Shown here: positions 30,057 to 38,086 of the stretch, piece by piece
How the letters are laid out: every line of letters begins with the position of its first letter
Position numbering within the stretch: the first letter of the stretch is position 1
From: Sulfitobacter sp. JL08
GTDB lineage: Bacteria; Pseudomonadota; Alphaproteobacteria; Rhodobacterales; Rhodobacteraceae
DNA length: 64,000 bases
Direction of reading: 5' to 3'
NCBI RefSeq assembly: GCF_003352045.1
Contig: NZ_CP025815.1
Location: forward strand, 3,410,001 to 3,474,000
Notes under the pieces: generated by a model
What the model saw: only the letters and a program-made list of their open reading frames with translations
What the model was told of the DNA's origin: nothing
Databases searched by the model: none
Translations under genes and position numbers: made by a program

Positions 30057-31138
30057 CTTGCGCCCCCTTTGAACTGTCCCACAGCATGGGCAACACGCCG
30101 GCAGGCGCGTTCGTCTCCGACGGTAATCCGCAAACAATTGGGCAGCTTGTAACCGGCCACCTGACGCACAATCAGCCCCTGCGATTGCAGGTAGGCATCA
30201 CAGGCCTGCGCTTCTTCCTGGGATGCAAAGCGTGCCAGAATGAAATTGGCGCAGGATGTATCAGACGGCACACCGTGTTCTGCCAGCGCTTCGGCCAGCC
30301 AGGCACGCCAACGGGTGTTTTCAGCGCGGCACTGATTGGCGAACGAAACATCACGGATCGCAGCTTCGGCCGCGGCCAGCGCGGCATTTGACAGGTTGAA
30401 CGGTCCGCGCACGCGATTGAGAACGTCGATGATGCCAGCAGGGCCATACCCCCAACCGATACGCAATCCGCCCAAACCGTAAAGCTTAGAAAAGGTGCGC
30501 GTCATCACGATATTCTCGTGACGGTCCACCAATGCAGCGCCGCCGTCGTATCCGTCAACATATTCAGCGTAAGCCCCATCCAGCACCAGCAGCGTTTGCG
30601 CAGGCAGACCATTGGCCAATCGTTCGATTTCGGAAATTCCGATCATCGTTCCGGTGGGATTGTTCGGATTGGCAATAAACACCAGCTTCGTGCGATCTGT
30701 ACAGGCCGCCAGAATTGCCTGCACATCTGTCACCCGATCCCGTTCCTTCACCTCAACCGGTGTGGCGCCGGCAGCCAGCGCGGAAATCCGGTACATCGCG
30801 AAACCGTGTTCCGTGTGAATAACCTCGTCCCCCGGGCCGGCATAAGCCTGACACAGGAACGCGATGATCTCGTCAGATCCCGCACCGCAGATTATGCGGT
30901 TCGCATCCAGGCCCAGAACCTCGGCGATGGCCGTGCGCAGGGCCAGATGATCACTAGACGGATACCGGTGCAGATCATAGGCGGCGCGACGGTAGGCATC
31001 CGTCGCAGCATCTGACGCCCCCAACGGGTTTTCATTCGATGACAGTTTGACGGCGTTCGACATGCCTTCGACATGCGCGGCCCCACCCTGATACAGGGCA
31101 ATCTTCATTATTCCCGGTTGCGGGGTGATTTTTGTCAT
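30053..31138 (-). CDS. hisC: Histidinol-phosphate aminotransferase
   Basis: This 361-residue class I/II aminotransferase has [42 protein letters not shown] and [18 protein letters not shown] containing the PLP Lys. It converts imidazole-acetol phosphate to histidinol phosphate. As in many alphaproteobacteria it lies next to tyrC, and this type may also serve phenylalanine and tyrosine transamination. ATG start; it overlaps tyrC by 4 bases. Confidence 0.95.
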   Translation of the reverse strand: MTKITPQPGIMKIALYQGGAAHVEGMSNAVKLSSNENPLGASDAATDAYRRAAYDLHRYPSSDHLALRTAIAEVLGLDANRIICGAGSDEIIAFLCQAYAGPGDEVIHTEHGFAMYRISALAAGATPVEVKERDRVTDVQAILAACTDRTKLVFIANPNNPTGTMIGISEIERLANGLPAQTLLVLDGAYAEYVDGYDGGAALVDRHENIVMTRTFSKLYGLGGLRIGWGYGPAGIIDVLNRVRGPFNLSNAALAAAEAAIRDVSFANQCRAENTRWRAWLAEALAEHGVPSDTSCANFILARFASQEEAQACDAYLQSQGLIVRQVAGYKLPNCLRITVGDERACRRVAHAVGQFKGGAR

Positions 31139-31202
31139 GCGGCAGCATCCTTGTTACGCGCCGTTCTTACAATGGAAATCCGGCAATGCCATCCCAAAAC
31201 GG

Positions 31203-31236
31203 AAAAAGGCCGCGATGGTAATCCATCGCGGCCTTT
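31203..31236 (-). terminator. Rho-independent terminator of rpsD
   Basis: A perfect 14-bp stem, AAAGGCCGCGATGG / CCATCGCGGCCTTT, loop TAAT, followed on the minus strand by TTCC after a TTTTT run. It lies 22 bases after the rpsD stop. Confidence 0.9.
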
Positions 31237-31258
31237 GTAATGCGTTACGCAGAAACGG

Positions 31259-31879
31259 TTAGTTCTTGGCGTAAAATTCGACCACGAGGTTTGGTTCCAT
31301 GATGACCGGATAAGGCACATCACCCAGGCTGGGCGTGCGCACGAATGTCGCGGTCAGCTTGTTTGTGTCGACGTCCAGATAATCCGGCACATCGCGCTCG
31401 GCCAGCTGGATCGCTTCCAGAACCGCCGCCATCTGCTTGGAGCGGTCACGCACTTCGATCACGTCGCCCTCTTTCACACGGTAGGACGGGATGTTGACCT
31501 TTTTGCCGTTCACGCGGACATGGCCGTGGTTCACGAACTGGCGCGCCGCAAAGACGGTGGCCACAAATTTCGCACGATACACAACCGCATCCAGACGACG
31601 TTCCAGCAGACCGATCAGGTTTTCACCGGTGTCACCTTTGACGCGCTCGGCTTCTCCGTAAATGCGGCGGAACTGTTTTTCTGTCAGATCGCCGTAATAG
31701 CCCTTCAGCTTTTGCTTGGCGCGCAGCTGGATGCCGAAATCGGACAATTTGCCCTTGCGGCGCTGGCCGTGCTGGCCGGGGCCGTATTCACGGCGATTGA
31801 CGGGGGATTTGGGGCGACCCCAGATGTTTTCGCCCATCCGGCGGTCAAGTTTATGTTTGGCAGACGTGCGTTTTGTCAC
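31259..31879 (-). CDS. rpsD: 30S ribosomal protein S4
   Basis: This 206-residue primary 16S rRNA-binding protein of the small subunit has [35 protein letters not shown], an S4 RNA-binding domain with [20 protein letters not shown] and [23 protein letters not shown] 31879 (VTKRTSAKH) is the start: it gives the family length and has AAGGAGAT upstream. A strong promoter lies at 31997-32024 and a strong terminator follows, so it is a monocistronic unit. Confidence 0.97.
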   Translation of the reverse strand: MTKRTSAKHKLDRRMGENIWGRPKSPVNRREYGPGQHGQRRKGKLSDFGIQLRAKQKLKGYYGDLTEKQFRRIYGEAERVKGDTGENLIGLLERRLDAVVYRAKFVATVFAARQFVNHGHVRVNGKKVNIPSYRVKEGDVIEVRDRSKQMAAVLEAIQLAERDVPDYLDVDTNKLTATFVRTPSLGDVPYPVIMEPNLVVEFYAKN

Positions 31880-31996
31880 GGCTGATCTCCTTCTTAAGAC
31901 GACGCCGAGGGACCGGCGACTATGAAGGGCGTTGTCCTCTGGGTTTTCCCCGACAGGCATCCCCTTGCGGGGGCCACCAACACCAATGAAGCCGCG

Positions 31997-32024
31997 CTTA
32001 TACGCGCGCCCAAGACAGAGTCAA
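31997..32024 (-). promoter_or_regulatory. rpsD: Sigma-70-type promoter of rpsD
   Basis: On the minus strand TTGACT (-35), a 16-base spacer and TATAAG (-10) lie about 115 bases upstream of the rpsD start. The 5' leader is GC-rich. Confidence 0.75.
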
Positions 32025-32037
32025 CACCCTGTCCGCG

Positions 32038-33102
32038 TTATGCCGCGCTATGGGCCAGTATGGCCGCTTCGGACGTCGAAAGATTGCGCCGTGCATAGCT
32101 GCCATAGGTGTGGGGATCATATTCAAGATCGGGGTATTCTGATAGCAAACGCACACGATCCCCGTGTTCCAGCGTCGAAAGCGCCGTATTCGCCGGATGA
32201 AAGCTTTCGGTTTCCACGCCATTGGCCCAGATGACCTGATGGCGCGGCAGCAGAAGGTGGATATAGGTTACTTCCCGCACAAAAAGATCAACGGAAATGG
32301 TGTTGCCGTTGATCAGATCCTTGGCCGATACCAGCACCTCGGGCGTGTTGAACAGCGCCTGCGCGATATCGCCCTTGATCAGCATGCGATGTTCCGGCGA
32401 CACCAGAAATTCCTGATCCGGCCGCTCGACACCCAGTGCGCCGGCCCGGATCCGGATCGGGCGCAGTTTGGGCATTGCAAAAAGCCGCGCGCCCGTCATC
32501 CGGCGGCTGCCGATCCATGCGATATCCTGCGCGCCATTGTCCTTGGTGCTCACCCGGTCGCCTTCGCGCAACTCTTCCACGCGGCGCGGTCCGTCTGGTG
32601 TTTCAATCCGCGTACCGGGGGTAAAGCAGATCACCCCGCCCGTCGCCGGCCCCATCGGACTCATCATCGAAGTATCAAGCGTGTGGTGCACGATCCACAG
32701 ATCGGTATTGCGCGGCGGCATTTCGTCCAGAAACATCAACAGCGGGCGCGCGCCCGGGCCAACTTCGATCACTGTCACCGTGTAGCTTTGCGCCCCGTCC
32801 GTCACGACAAAACTGCTGTCCATCAGCGGCTCGTCCACCTCGATCTCGTCCAGATTTGACGTGTGGGAAACGGCCGCGCCTACCAGCTTGCGCACCATAT
32901 GTGCCGCCCGCTTGCGCAGGTTTGTCTCTCCGTCCGCCCGATCCAGCCGCAAAAGGTCCGATGGTCCGTCCACACGCACCGCGTCTCCGCGCCACGCCCA
33001 CGCCGCCCCCACAGTCAGCGACTGTACAGGGGCCGCTTCAAGCCCATCCACCTCGGTCTGCGACCAGGATATGACAAACGTGCCTCGAAAGCCCGTCTTC
33101 AT
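32038..33102 (-). CDS. Hint-domain protein, second copy
   Basis: This protein of about 354 residues has an N-terminal half of unknown fold (about 1-165) and a Hint module starting at CFTPGTRIETPDGPRRVEEL, continuing with RPIRIRAGALG, LVSPEHRMLI and a late YIHLLLPRHQVIWANGVETE block. It shares this architecture with the protein at 1-791. The N-terminal cysteine of the Hint block and the conserved His residues are present, so self-processing is plausible but unproven. I chose ATG 33102 (MKTGFRGTFVISW); the frame extends upstream to 33192 without a good ribosome binding site. Confidence 0.85.
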   Translation of the reverse strand: MKTGFRGTFVISWSQTEVDGLEAAPVQSLTVGAAWAWRGDAVRVDGPSDLLRLDRADGETNLRKRAAHMVRKLVGAAVSHTSNLDEIEVDEPLMDSSFVVTDGAQSYTVTVIEVGPGARPLLMFLDEMPPRNTDLWIVHHTLDTSMMSPMGPATGGVICFTPGTRIETPDGPRRVEELREGDRVSTKDNGAQDIAWIGSRRMTGARLFAMPKLRPIRIRAGALGVERPDQEFLVSPEHRMLIKGDIAQALFNTPEVLVSAKDLINGNTISVDLFVREVTYIHLLLPRHQVIWANGVETESFHPANTALSTLEHGDRVRLLSEYPDLEYDPHTYGSYARRNLSTSEAAILAHSAA

Positions 33103-33247
33103 CGCCTGTATGTCCGCCTCGTCTTTTTTTATTGAAAAGACCCTAGCGCAAGTGATTCGTCGCGAAAAGTCCGGATTTGTGTCAGAAATCAAAGGTGTTG
33201 CGCGGATGCCTTAATGCGGCGTGAGGTTCAGGTCTGTCACATTGCCC

Positions 33248-35758
33248 TCATCCGCATTTGGAATGGCCGCAGGCGCCGCAGGTCATGCACCCTTCCTGCA
33301 TGTGCATTTCGAACTGGCCGCAACTCGGGCACGCCTTGCCGCGCGGCGCATCCAGCCCCACAACCTTGGCCTTCGGGTCCACCTTCAGCCCCATGCCTTC
33401 GCCGGCGATGAACCCTGTCGCGATCATATGCTGTTCGATCACGCCGCCGATCGCTGCCAGAATGGACGGGATGTATTTGCCCCCCATCCACGCGCCACCG
33501 CGCGGATCAAACACCGCTTTCAGTTCCTCCACCACGAAAGATACATCCCCGCCGCGCCGGAATACGGCCGACACCATCCGCGTCAGCGCCACGGTCCACG
33601 CGAAATGTTCCATATTCTTGGAGTTGATAAACACTTCGAACGGACGGCGATGGCCGTTGATGACGATATCGTTGATTGTGATGTACAGCGCGTGTTCGCT
33701 GTCGGGCCATTTCACCTTGTAGGTGTTGCCCTCAAGCTCGCTGGGCCGGTCCAGCGGTTCGGACATGTAGATCACATCGCCATGCGGCTGCTGCGGTTCG
33801 CCCGGGTCCGAGGTGATGACTTCGGGGGCATCATTTGATCCAAACAAAAGCCAACCAGCATCGATGTTAAATGCGTTTGCAACAGCTTCTGCGCCCTCCT
33901 TGGATAACTGCTGGTCGACATTCGGCGTTACCCAGTTGGAGTACCTGCTGCGAGCAACTCCAATGGCTTCAGCCGCTTCTTTCTGTGTTTTGAAACCCGC
34001 CTTTTCCTGCGCCCATTTCAACCGCTCGGCAGATGTTGCGAGGTCCGGCAAATCCTTCATTTGTCCAGAAATACTCAAAACCGATCCCGTCACATCATTC
34101 GGCCGGTATGTGGTGCATCCCTTGCACCCGCTGTCCCACGCCGCCATGTAGACGTCCTTGAACGCCTCGAACGAAATATCCTCGGGGCAGTTGATGGTCT
34201 TGGAAATCGATGAATCGACCCATTTCTGCGCCGCCGCCTGCATTTTCACATGATCCAGAGGCGCCAGTGTCTGGGCGTTCACGAAATACTCCGGCAGATC
34301 CGCATCACCAAATTTCTCGCGCCACATCCGCACCGCGTAATCCACCACTTCCTCTTGCGTGCGCGAACCGTCCTTTTGCAACACCTTGCGGGTGTAGGCA
34401 TAGGCAAAGACCGGTTCGATCCCGGAACTGACATTCCCCGCATAAAGGCTGATCGTTCCGGTCGGCGCGATACTGGTCAGCAGCGCATTGCGGATACCAT
34501 GTGCGCGGATTGCATCGCGCACATCATCGTCCATCGCCTGCATATGGCCGGTCGCAAGATATTTTTCCGCGTCAAACAATGGAAATGCGCCCTTTTCCTT
34601 GGCCAGTTGCACTGACGCCAGATAGGCGGCGCGGGCGATCGCGTGCAGCCAGTCCTCGGTCTGGCGCGCCGCCTCGTCCGAACCATAGCGCAAACCCACC
34701 ATCAAAAGCGCATCGGCAAGCCCGGTCACACCCAGCCCGATCCGACGTTTGGCCTGTGCTTCCCGCGCCTGCGCCTCAAGCGGGAACTTGGACACATCCA
34801 CGACATTGTCCATCATCCGCACGGCGGTGGCGACCAGATCGGTCATCGCGGTTTCGTCCAGCGCGGCATTTTCCCCGAACGGTTCCGATACCAGCCGCGC
34901 CATGTTGATCGATCCCAGCAGGCAGGCGCCATAGGGCGGCAGCGGCTGTTCCCCGCACGGGTTTGTTGCGGCGATGGTTTCGCAATAGTTCAGGTTGTTG
35001 GCCGCATTGATCCGGTCGATAAAGATCACGCCCGGTTCGGCATAATCATAGGTCGATTGCATGATCCGGTTCCACAGATCGCGCGCCTGAACCGTGTGAT
35101 AGACCTTGCCATCAAACTGCAAATCCCAGGGGCCGTCGGTCTTGACCGCGTCCATGAATGCATCGGTGATCAGAACCGACACATTGAACATGCGCAACCG
35201 TGCCGGATCGGATTTGGCGGTGATGAAATCCTGAATGTCGGGGTGATCGCAGCGCATCGTCGCCATCATCGCGCCGCGGCGGCTGCCCGCCGACATGATC
35301 GTGCGACACATCGCATCCCACACATCCATGAACGAAAGCGGGCCGGATGCATCCGCCGAAACGCCCAGAACATCGGCGCCTTTGGGGCGGATGGTGCTGA
35401 AATCATAACCGATGCCGCCACCCTGCTGCATCGTCAGCGCCGCTTCTTTCAGCATTTCGAAAATGCCGCCCATGCTGTCAGGGATCGTGCCCATGACAAA
35501 GCAGTTGAACAGGGTCACGCGCCGCGCCGTGCCCGCCCCGGCGGTGATACGACCGGCGGGCAGGTATTTGAAATCTTCCAAAGCGGCGTAAAACTTGTCT
35601 TCCCACGCCTTCGGGTCGTCCTCGACCTGCGCCAGATCGCGGGCAATCCGGCGCCAAGTGTCTTCCACTGTCAGATCGCGCGGCGTGCCGTCACCGTCCT
35701 TGAAACGGTACTTCATATCCCAGATTTGCTCGGCAATGGGGGCAGCGAAACGGGTCAT
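33248..35758 (-). CDS. nrdJ: Adenosylcobalamin-dependent (class II) ribonucleotide reductase with inserted XRE helix-turn-helix domain
   Basis: This 836-residue class II RNR makes deoxyribonucleotides using a B12-derived radical, without oxygen. Seen: LPAGRITAGAGTARRVTLFNC with the first active-site Cys85, QQGGGIGYDFSTIRPKG, the NPCGE catalytic motif at 266-270 (Cys268), the phosphate loop PTGTISLYAGNVSSGIEP, and a C-terminal Cys cluster (CPSC 810-813, CMTC, CGAC). Residues about 574-641, between the core (which ends near KGCTTYRPND) and the C-terminal domain (from DVIYMSEPLDRPSELEG), read as a complete Cro/CI-type HTH: AERLKWAQEKAGFKTQKEAA, then AIGVARSRYSNW and FNIDAGWLLFG. The inserted DNA (33836-34039) is near 50% GC by hand count, against about 60% in the 34681-34740 block. 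Without it the protein would be about 765 residues. ATG start. Confidence 0.95.
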   Translation of the reverse strand: MTRFAAPIAEQIWDMKYRFKDGDGTPRDLTVEDTWRRIARDLAQVEDDPKAWEDKFYAALEDFKYLPAGRITAGAGTARRVTLFNCFVMGTIPDSMGGIFEMLKEAALTMQQGGGIGYDFSTIRPKGADVLGVSADASGPLSFMDVWDAMCRTIMSAGSRRGAMMATMRCDHPDIQDFITAKSDPARLRMFNVSVLITDAFMDAVKTDGPWDLQFDGKVYHTVQARDLWNRIMQSTYDYAEPGVIFIDRINAANNLNYCETIAATNPCGEQPLPPYGACLLGSINMARLVSEPFGENAALDETAMTDLVATAVRMMDNVVDVSKFPLEAQAREAQAKRRIGLGVTGLADALLMVGLRYGSDEAARQTEDWLHAIARAAYLASVQLAKEKGAFPLFDAEKYLATGHMQAMDDDVRDAIRAHGIRNALLTSIAPTGTISLYAGNVSSGIEPVFAYAYTRKVLQKDGSRTQEEVVDYAVRMWREKFGDADLPEYFVNAQTLAPLDHVKMQAAAQKWVDSSISKTINCPEDISFEAFKDVYMAAWDSGCKGCTTYRPNDVTGSVLSISGQMKDLPDLATSAERLKWAQEKAGFKTQKEAAEAIGVARSRYSNWVTPNVDQQLSKEGAEAVANAFNIDAGWLLFGSNDAPEVITSDPGEPQQPHGDVIYMSEPLDRPSELEGNTYKVKWPDSEHALYITINDIVINGHRRPFEVFINSKNMEHFAWTVALTRMVSAVFRRGGDVSFVVEELKAVFDPRGGAWMGGKYIPSILAAIGGVIEQHMIATGFIAGEGMGLKVDPKAKVVGLDAPRGKACPSCGQFEMHMQEGCMTCGACGHSKCG
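33836..34039 (-). other. XRE/Cro-CI-like HTH domain inserted in nrdJ
   Basis: This in-frame segment encodes a five-helix DNA-binding domain of the phage-repressor N-terminal type. The helix-turn-helix core is TQKEAAEAIGVARSRYSNW; the terminal helix is typical (AEAVANAFNIDAGWLLFG). GC in four 60-base blocks from 33841 to 34080 is 48, 55, 50 and 48 percent by hand count. The recognition helix keeps the polar Ser-Arg-Ser face expected for DNA contact, so it could still bind DNA. Confidence 0.85.
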
Positions 35759-35811
35759 CGGGCGATTCCTTCGGGATGGCGGGCGTACACCTTACCGCGA
35801 ACAGGCCAATC

Positions 35812-35827
35812 TGCACAACAGTTTGCA
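35812..35827. promoter_or_regulatory. Imperfect palindrome upstream of nrdJ
   Basis: TGCACAACAGTTTGCA (TGCA arms, 12 of 16 positions symmetric) lies about 55 bases upstream of the nrdJ start. On the minus strand a TATAGT -10-like sequence is at about 35847-35852. It does not match the NrdR box I know. Functional meaning is unproven. Confidence 0.3.
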
Positions 35828-35876
35828 CTGGCTCTGGAATGACCTACTATATGGGGTGTGGCTTGGGGACGACTCT

Positions 35877-36308
35877 GTGGATAAGTACGTAAATCTTATA
35901 AAATTGTCGGTCGGCACCGAAAATGTCGAGGATCTGGCCGACTGGCACCGCACCAAGCGGGCGCAGACCACCGATGGTTTGCCGCGCCACGTTACCCGCA
36001 TGTGGCCCAAACGCGAGGCCGAGATCCTGAACGGCGGATCGATCTATTGGGTGATCAAGGGGCTGATCCAGTGCCGCCAGCGCATCCTGCGGCTGGACGA
36101 GGTGATCGGTCAGGATGGCATCCGGCGCTGCGCCATCGTGCTGGAGCCTGAGTTGCACCGCACCCAGTCGGCCATTAAACGTCCGTTTCAGGGCTGGCGC
36201 TATCTGCCGCCCGGCGACGCGCCGCCCGACCTGCCCAAAGGGCGCAAGACCGAAGAGGTTCTGCCACCGGAACTGAACCGCGCGCTGGCCGAAATCGGGG
36301 TGCTTTAG
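35877..36308 (+). CDS. DUF1489 family protein
   Basis: This protein of about 143 residues is of the DUF1489 family, seen mainly in alphaproteobacteria: YVNLIKLSVGTENVEDLADW, then HVTRMWPKREAEIL, GGSIYWVIKGLIQCRQRIL and the C-terminal QGWRYLPPGDAPPDL. Function is unknown. GTG 35877 gives the usual N-terminus (MDKYVNLIKLSVG) and has GGGGA upstream; the open frame continues upstream into the nrdJ start region, which is not coding on this strand. Divergent from nrdJ. Confidence 0.85.
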   Translation: MDKYVNLIKLSVGTENVEDLADWHRTKRAQTTDGLPRHVTRMWPKREAEILNGGSIYWVIKGLIQCRQRILRLDEVIGQDGIRRCAIVLEPELHRTQSAIKRPFQGWRYLPPGDAPPDLPKGRKTEEVLPPELNRALAEIGVL

Positions 36309-36311
36309 GCG

Positions 36312-37004
36312 TCAGGCGCCCAATTGATCCATCAGGGATTTCAGCGTTTTGCGATCCGCGTTCGACAATGGTGCCGTGCGGCTGCGAAACAGCGTTGCCT
36401 GTGATTTCAGGATCAACCCGTCGCCCAGCAGTTTCAGATGATTGGCGCGCAGGGTTTCACCTGTCGACGTGATATCGGCAATCGCTTCGGCGGTTTCGTT
36501 CTTCACGGTGCCTTCGGTCGCGCCCTGACTGTCGACAAGCGCATAATCGGCCACGCCGTTATCGCGCAGAAAGTCACGCACAAGGCGATGGTATTTGGTG
36601 GCAATCCGCATCCGGAAACCGTGCACGGCCCGAAACGCCGCCGCCGCCCCGTCCAGATCATCCAGCGTATCCACATCCACCCACGCCTTGGGCACCGCCA
36701 GAATAAGATCCGCCTCGCCAAAGCCAAGCGGATCAACCTCTTCGACCTGCTGTTCCCAGCGGGCCAGTTTTTCGCGCACCAGATCGGTGCCGGTCACGCC
36801 CAGATGGATGCGCCCCGCGGCCAGTTCACGCGGGATTTCGCCCGCAGACAGCAATACCAGTTCAACCCCGTCAATGCCGCCCACTGCGCCCGCATATTCA
36901 CGGTCGGATCCGCTGCGCGACAGGATAATCCCGCGTTTGCCGAACCAGTCAAAGGTCTTTTCCATCAACCGTCCCTTGGACGGCACACCCAGCTTGACGC
37001 TCAT
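36312..37004 (-). CDS. hisG: ATP phosphoribosyltransferase, catalytic subunit (short form)
   Basis: This 230-residue short-form HisG catalyses the first step of histidine synthesis from ATP and PRPP. Motifs: KLGVPSKGRLMEKTFDWF at the N-terminus, ELVLLSAGEIPRELAAGRIHLGVTG, and the PRPP loop EGTVKNETAEAIADITSTGET. The short form lacks the C-terminal regulatory domain and needs HisZ, whose gene overlaps it by 4 bases upstream. It is the last gene of hisS-hisZ-hisG. Confidence 0.96.
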   Translation of the reverse strand: MSVKLGVPSKGRLMEKTFDWFGKRGIILSRSGSDREYAGAVGGIDGVELVLLSAGEIPRELAAGRIHLGVTGTDLVREKLARWEQQVEEVDPLGFGEADLILAVPKAWVDVDTLDDLDGAAAAFRAVHGFRMRIATKYHRLVRDFLRDNGVADYALVDSQGATEGTVKNETAEAIADITSTGETLRANHLKLLGDGLILKSQATLFRSRTAPLSNADRKTLKSLMDQLGA

Positions 37005-38086
37005 GTCGCCGCCTCCAGTTCCAGTATCAGACCCGGGCGCATGACGCCGCCGACGGCGGGAATTTCCGCACCCTGCCCCAGTTGCCGCGTCAGCGCATCA
37101 TAGCGCCCGCCACTGGACACCGCAGGCAAATCGGGGCGTGTTGCGGCATAGAACCCGAAAACGAACCCGTCATAATATTCCATCAGCGTGCGGCCATAGC
37201 TGGCATCGAATTCCAGTTGTCCGATCGGGATACCGCGTGCATCCAGCGCGTCCAGCCGTTCCTGCATCCGCCCCACGGCAGCGCCGATGGCGGGCAGATC
37301 AACCGCAATATCGCGCAATTGCTCCAGCGCGAAAGGCGATGTTTCACGCACGGCAAGAACCGCGTCGATCAACTCCACCTCGCCGCTTGAAATCGGCGCT
37401 GTGGCCGCGTCTTCGCGCAGGGCGGCGATGCGCGCCTTGATCTCGGGCACGCTGCGCAGCCCGATCACTGGGCCGGATTTGGCCAGCGGGTCTTTTTTCT
37501 TCAACAATGCGCTGCGTGTTTTCGGGGCAGGCGTTTTGCCTGAAAACCGATCCAGCAGGGCGCGAAACCGGCGCGGGCGCCAGATATGGCGCAGCAGCGC
37601 CGCCTTGCGCGCATCGCTTGTTTGCAAGCCTTGCACGGCAGCCATCAGCAAGCCGATATCGCCTGTCACCGCACGCAGCGACAAAGGCGCAAGAATGTCG
37701 GCGATCAGGGCAAACACTTCGGCATCCGCACCTGCCGGATTGGCACGGTCGAACACCTCGTATCCGACCTGCACATATTCATTGGGGCGGTCGGGGTCCT
37801 GTTCCTGACGGCGGAACACTTCGCCCGCATAGGTGTAGCGCGCCGGTTCCGCCCCGTGGGCCATATGCATCTGCACCACCGGCACGGTGAAATCAGGCCG
37901 CAACATCTGTTCGCCGCGCAATGCGTCAGACGTGACATAAGCCCGCGCGCGGATGTCTTCTCCGTATAGGTCCAGCAAGGTGCCCGCCGGTTGCAGGATA
38001 GGCGTTTCCACTGGCACGGCCCCTGCCGTTTCAAACCGCGCGCGCAAATCCGCGGCGCGGGCCAATGTGGCGGCGCGGGAGGGCAT
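37001..38086 (-). CDS. hisZ: ATP phosphoribosyltransferase regulatory subunit HisZ
   Basis: This 361-residue HisRS-like protein without aminoacylation activity forms the regulatory part of short-form HisG. It shows the class II tRNA synthetase core in degenerate form: VPVETPILQPAGTLLDLYGED, FTVPVVQMHMAHG, RYTYAGEVFRRQEQ and SGGRYDALTRQLG. It starts at the last base of hisS and overlaps hisG, so all three are cotranslated. Identity is supported both by the sequence and by the gene order. Confidence 0.92.
   Translation of the reverse strand: MPSRAATLARAADLRARFETAGAVPVETPILQPAGTLLDLYGEDIRARAYVTSDALRGEQMLRPDFTVPVVQMHMAHGAEPARYTYAGEVFRRQEQDPDRPNEYVQVGYEVFDRANPAGADAEVFALIADILAPLSLRAVTGDIGLLMAAVQGLQTSDARKAALLRHIWRPRRFRALLDRFSGKTPAPKTRSALLKKKDPLAKSGPVIGLRSVPEIKARIAALREDAATAPISSGEVELIDAVLAVRETSPFALEQLRDIAVDLPAIGAAVGRMQERLDALDARGIPIGQLEFDASYGRTLMEYYDGFVFGFYAATRPDLPAVSSGGRYDALTRQLGQGAEIPAVGGVMRPGLILELEAAT

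Noticed and set aside
33248-35758. Intein in nrdJ as the explanation of the inserted segment
   Set aside because: The segment is only about 70 residues, lacks Hint-type splice-junction residues and reads as a helix-turn-helix, whereas RNR inteins are larger and sit in catalytic motifs.
34643-35842. 399-codon open frame antisense to nrdJ
   Set aside because: Opposite to a clearly conserved enzyme, rich in Arg and His, no motifs.
35759-35876. Cobalamin riboswitch or NrdR boxes upstream of nrdJ
   Set aside because: The region is too short for a B12 riboswitch and lacks its conserved B12 box; the ATATAG stretch does not match the NrdR consensus well.
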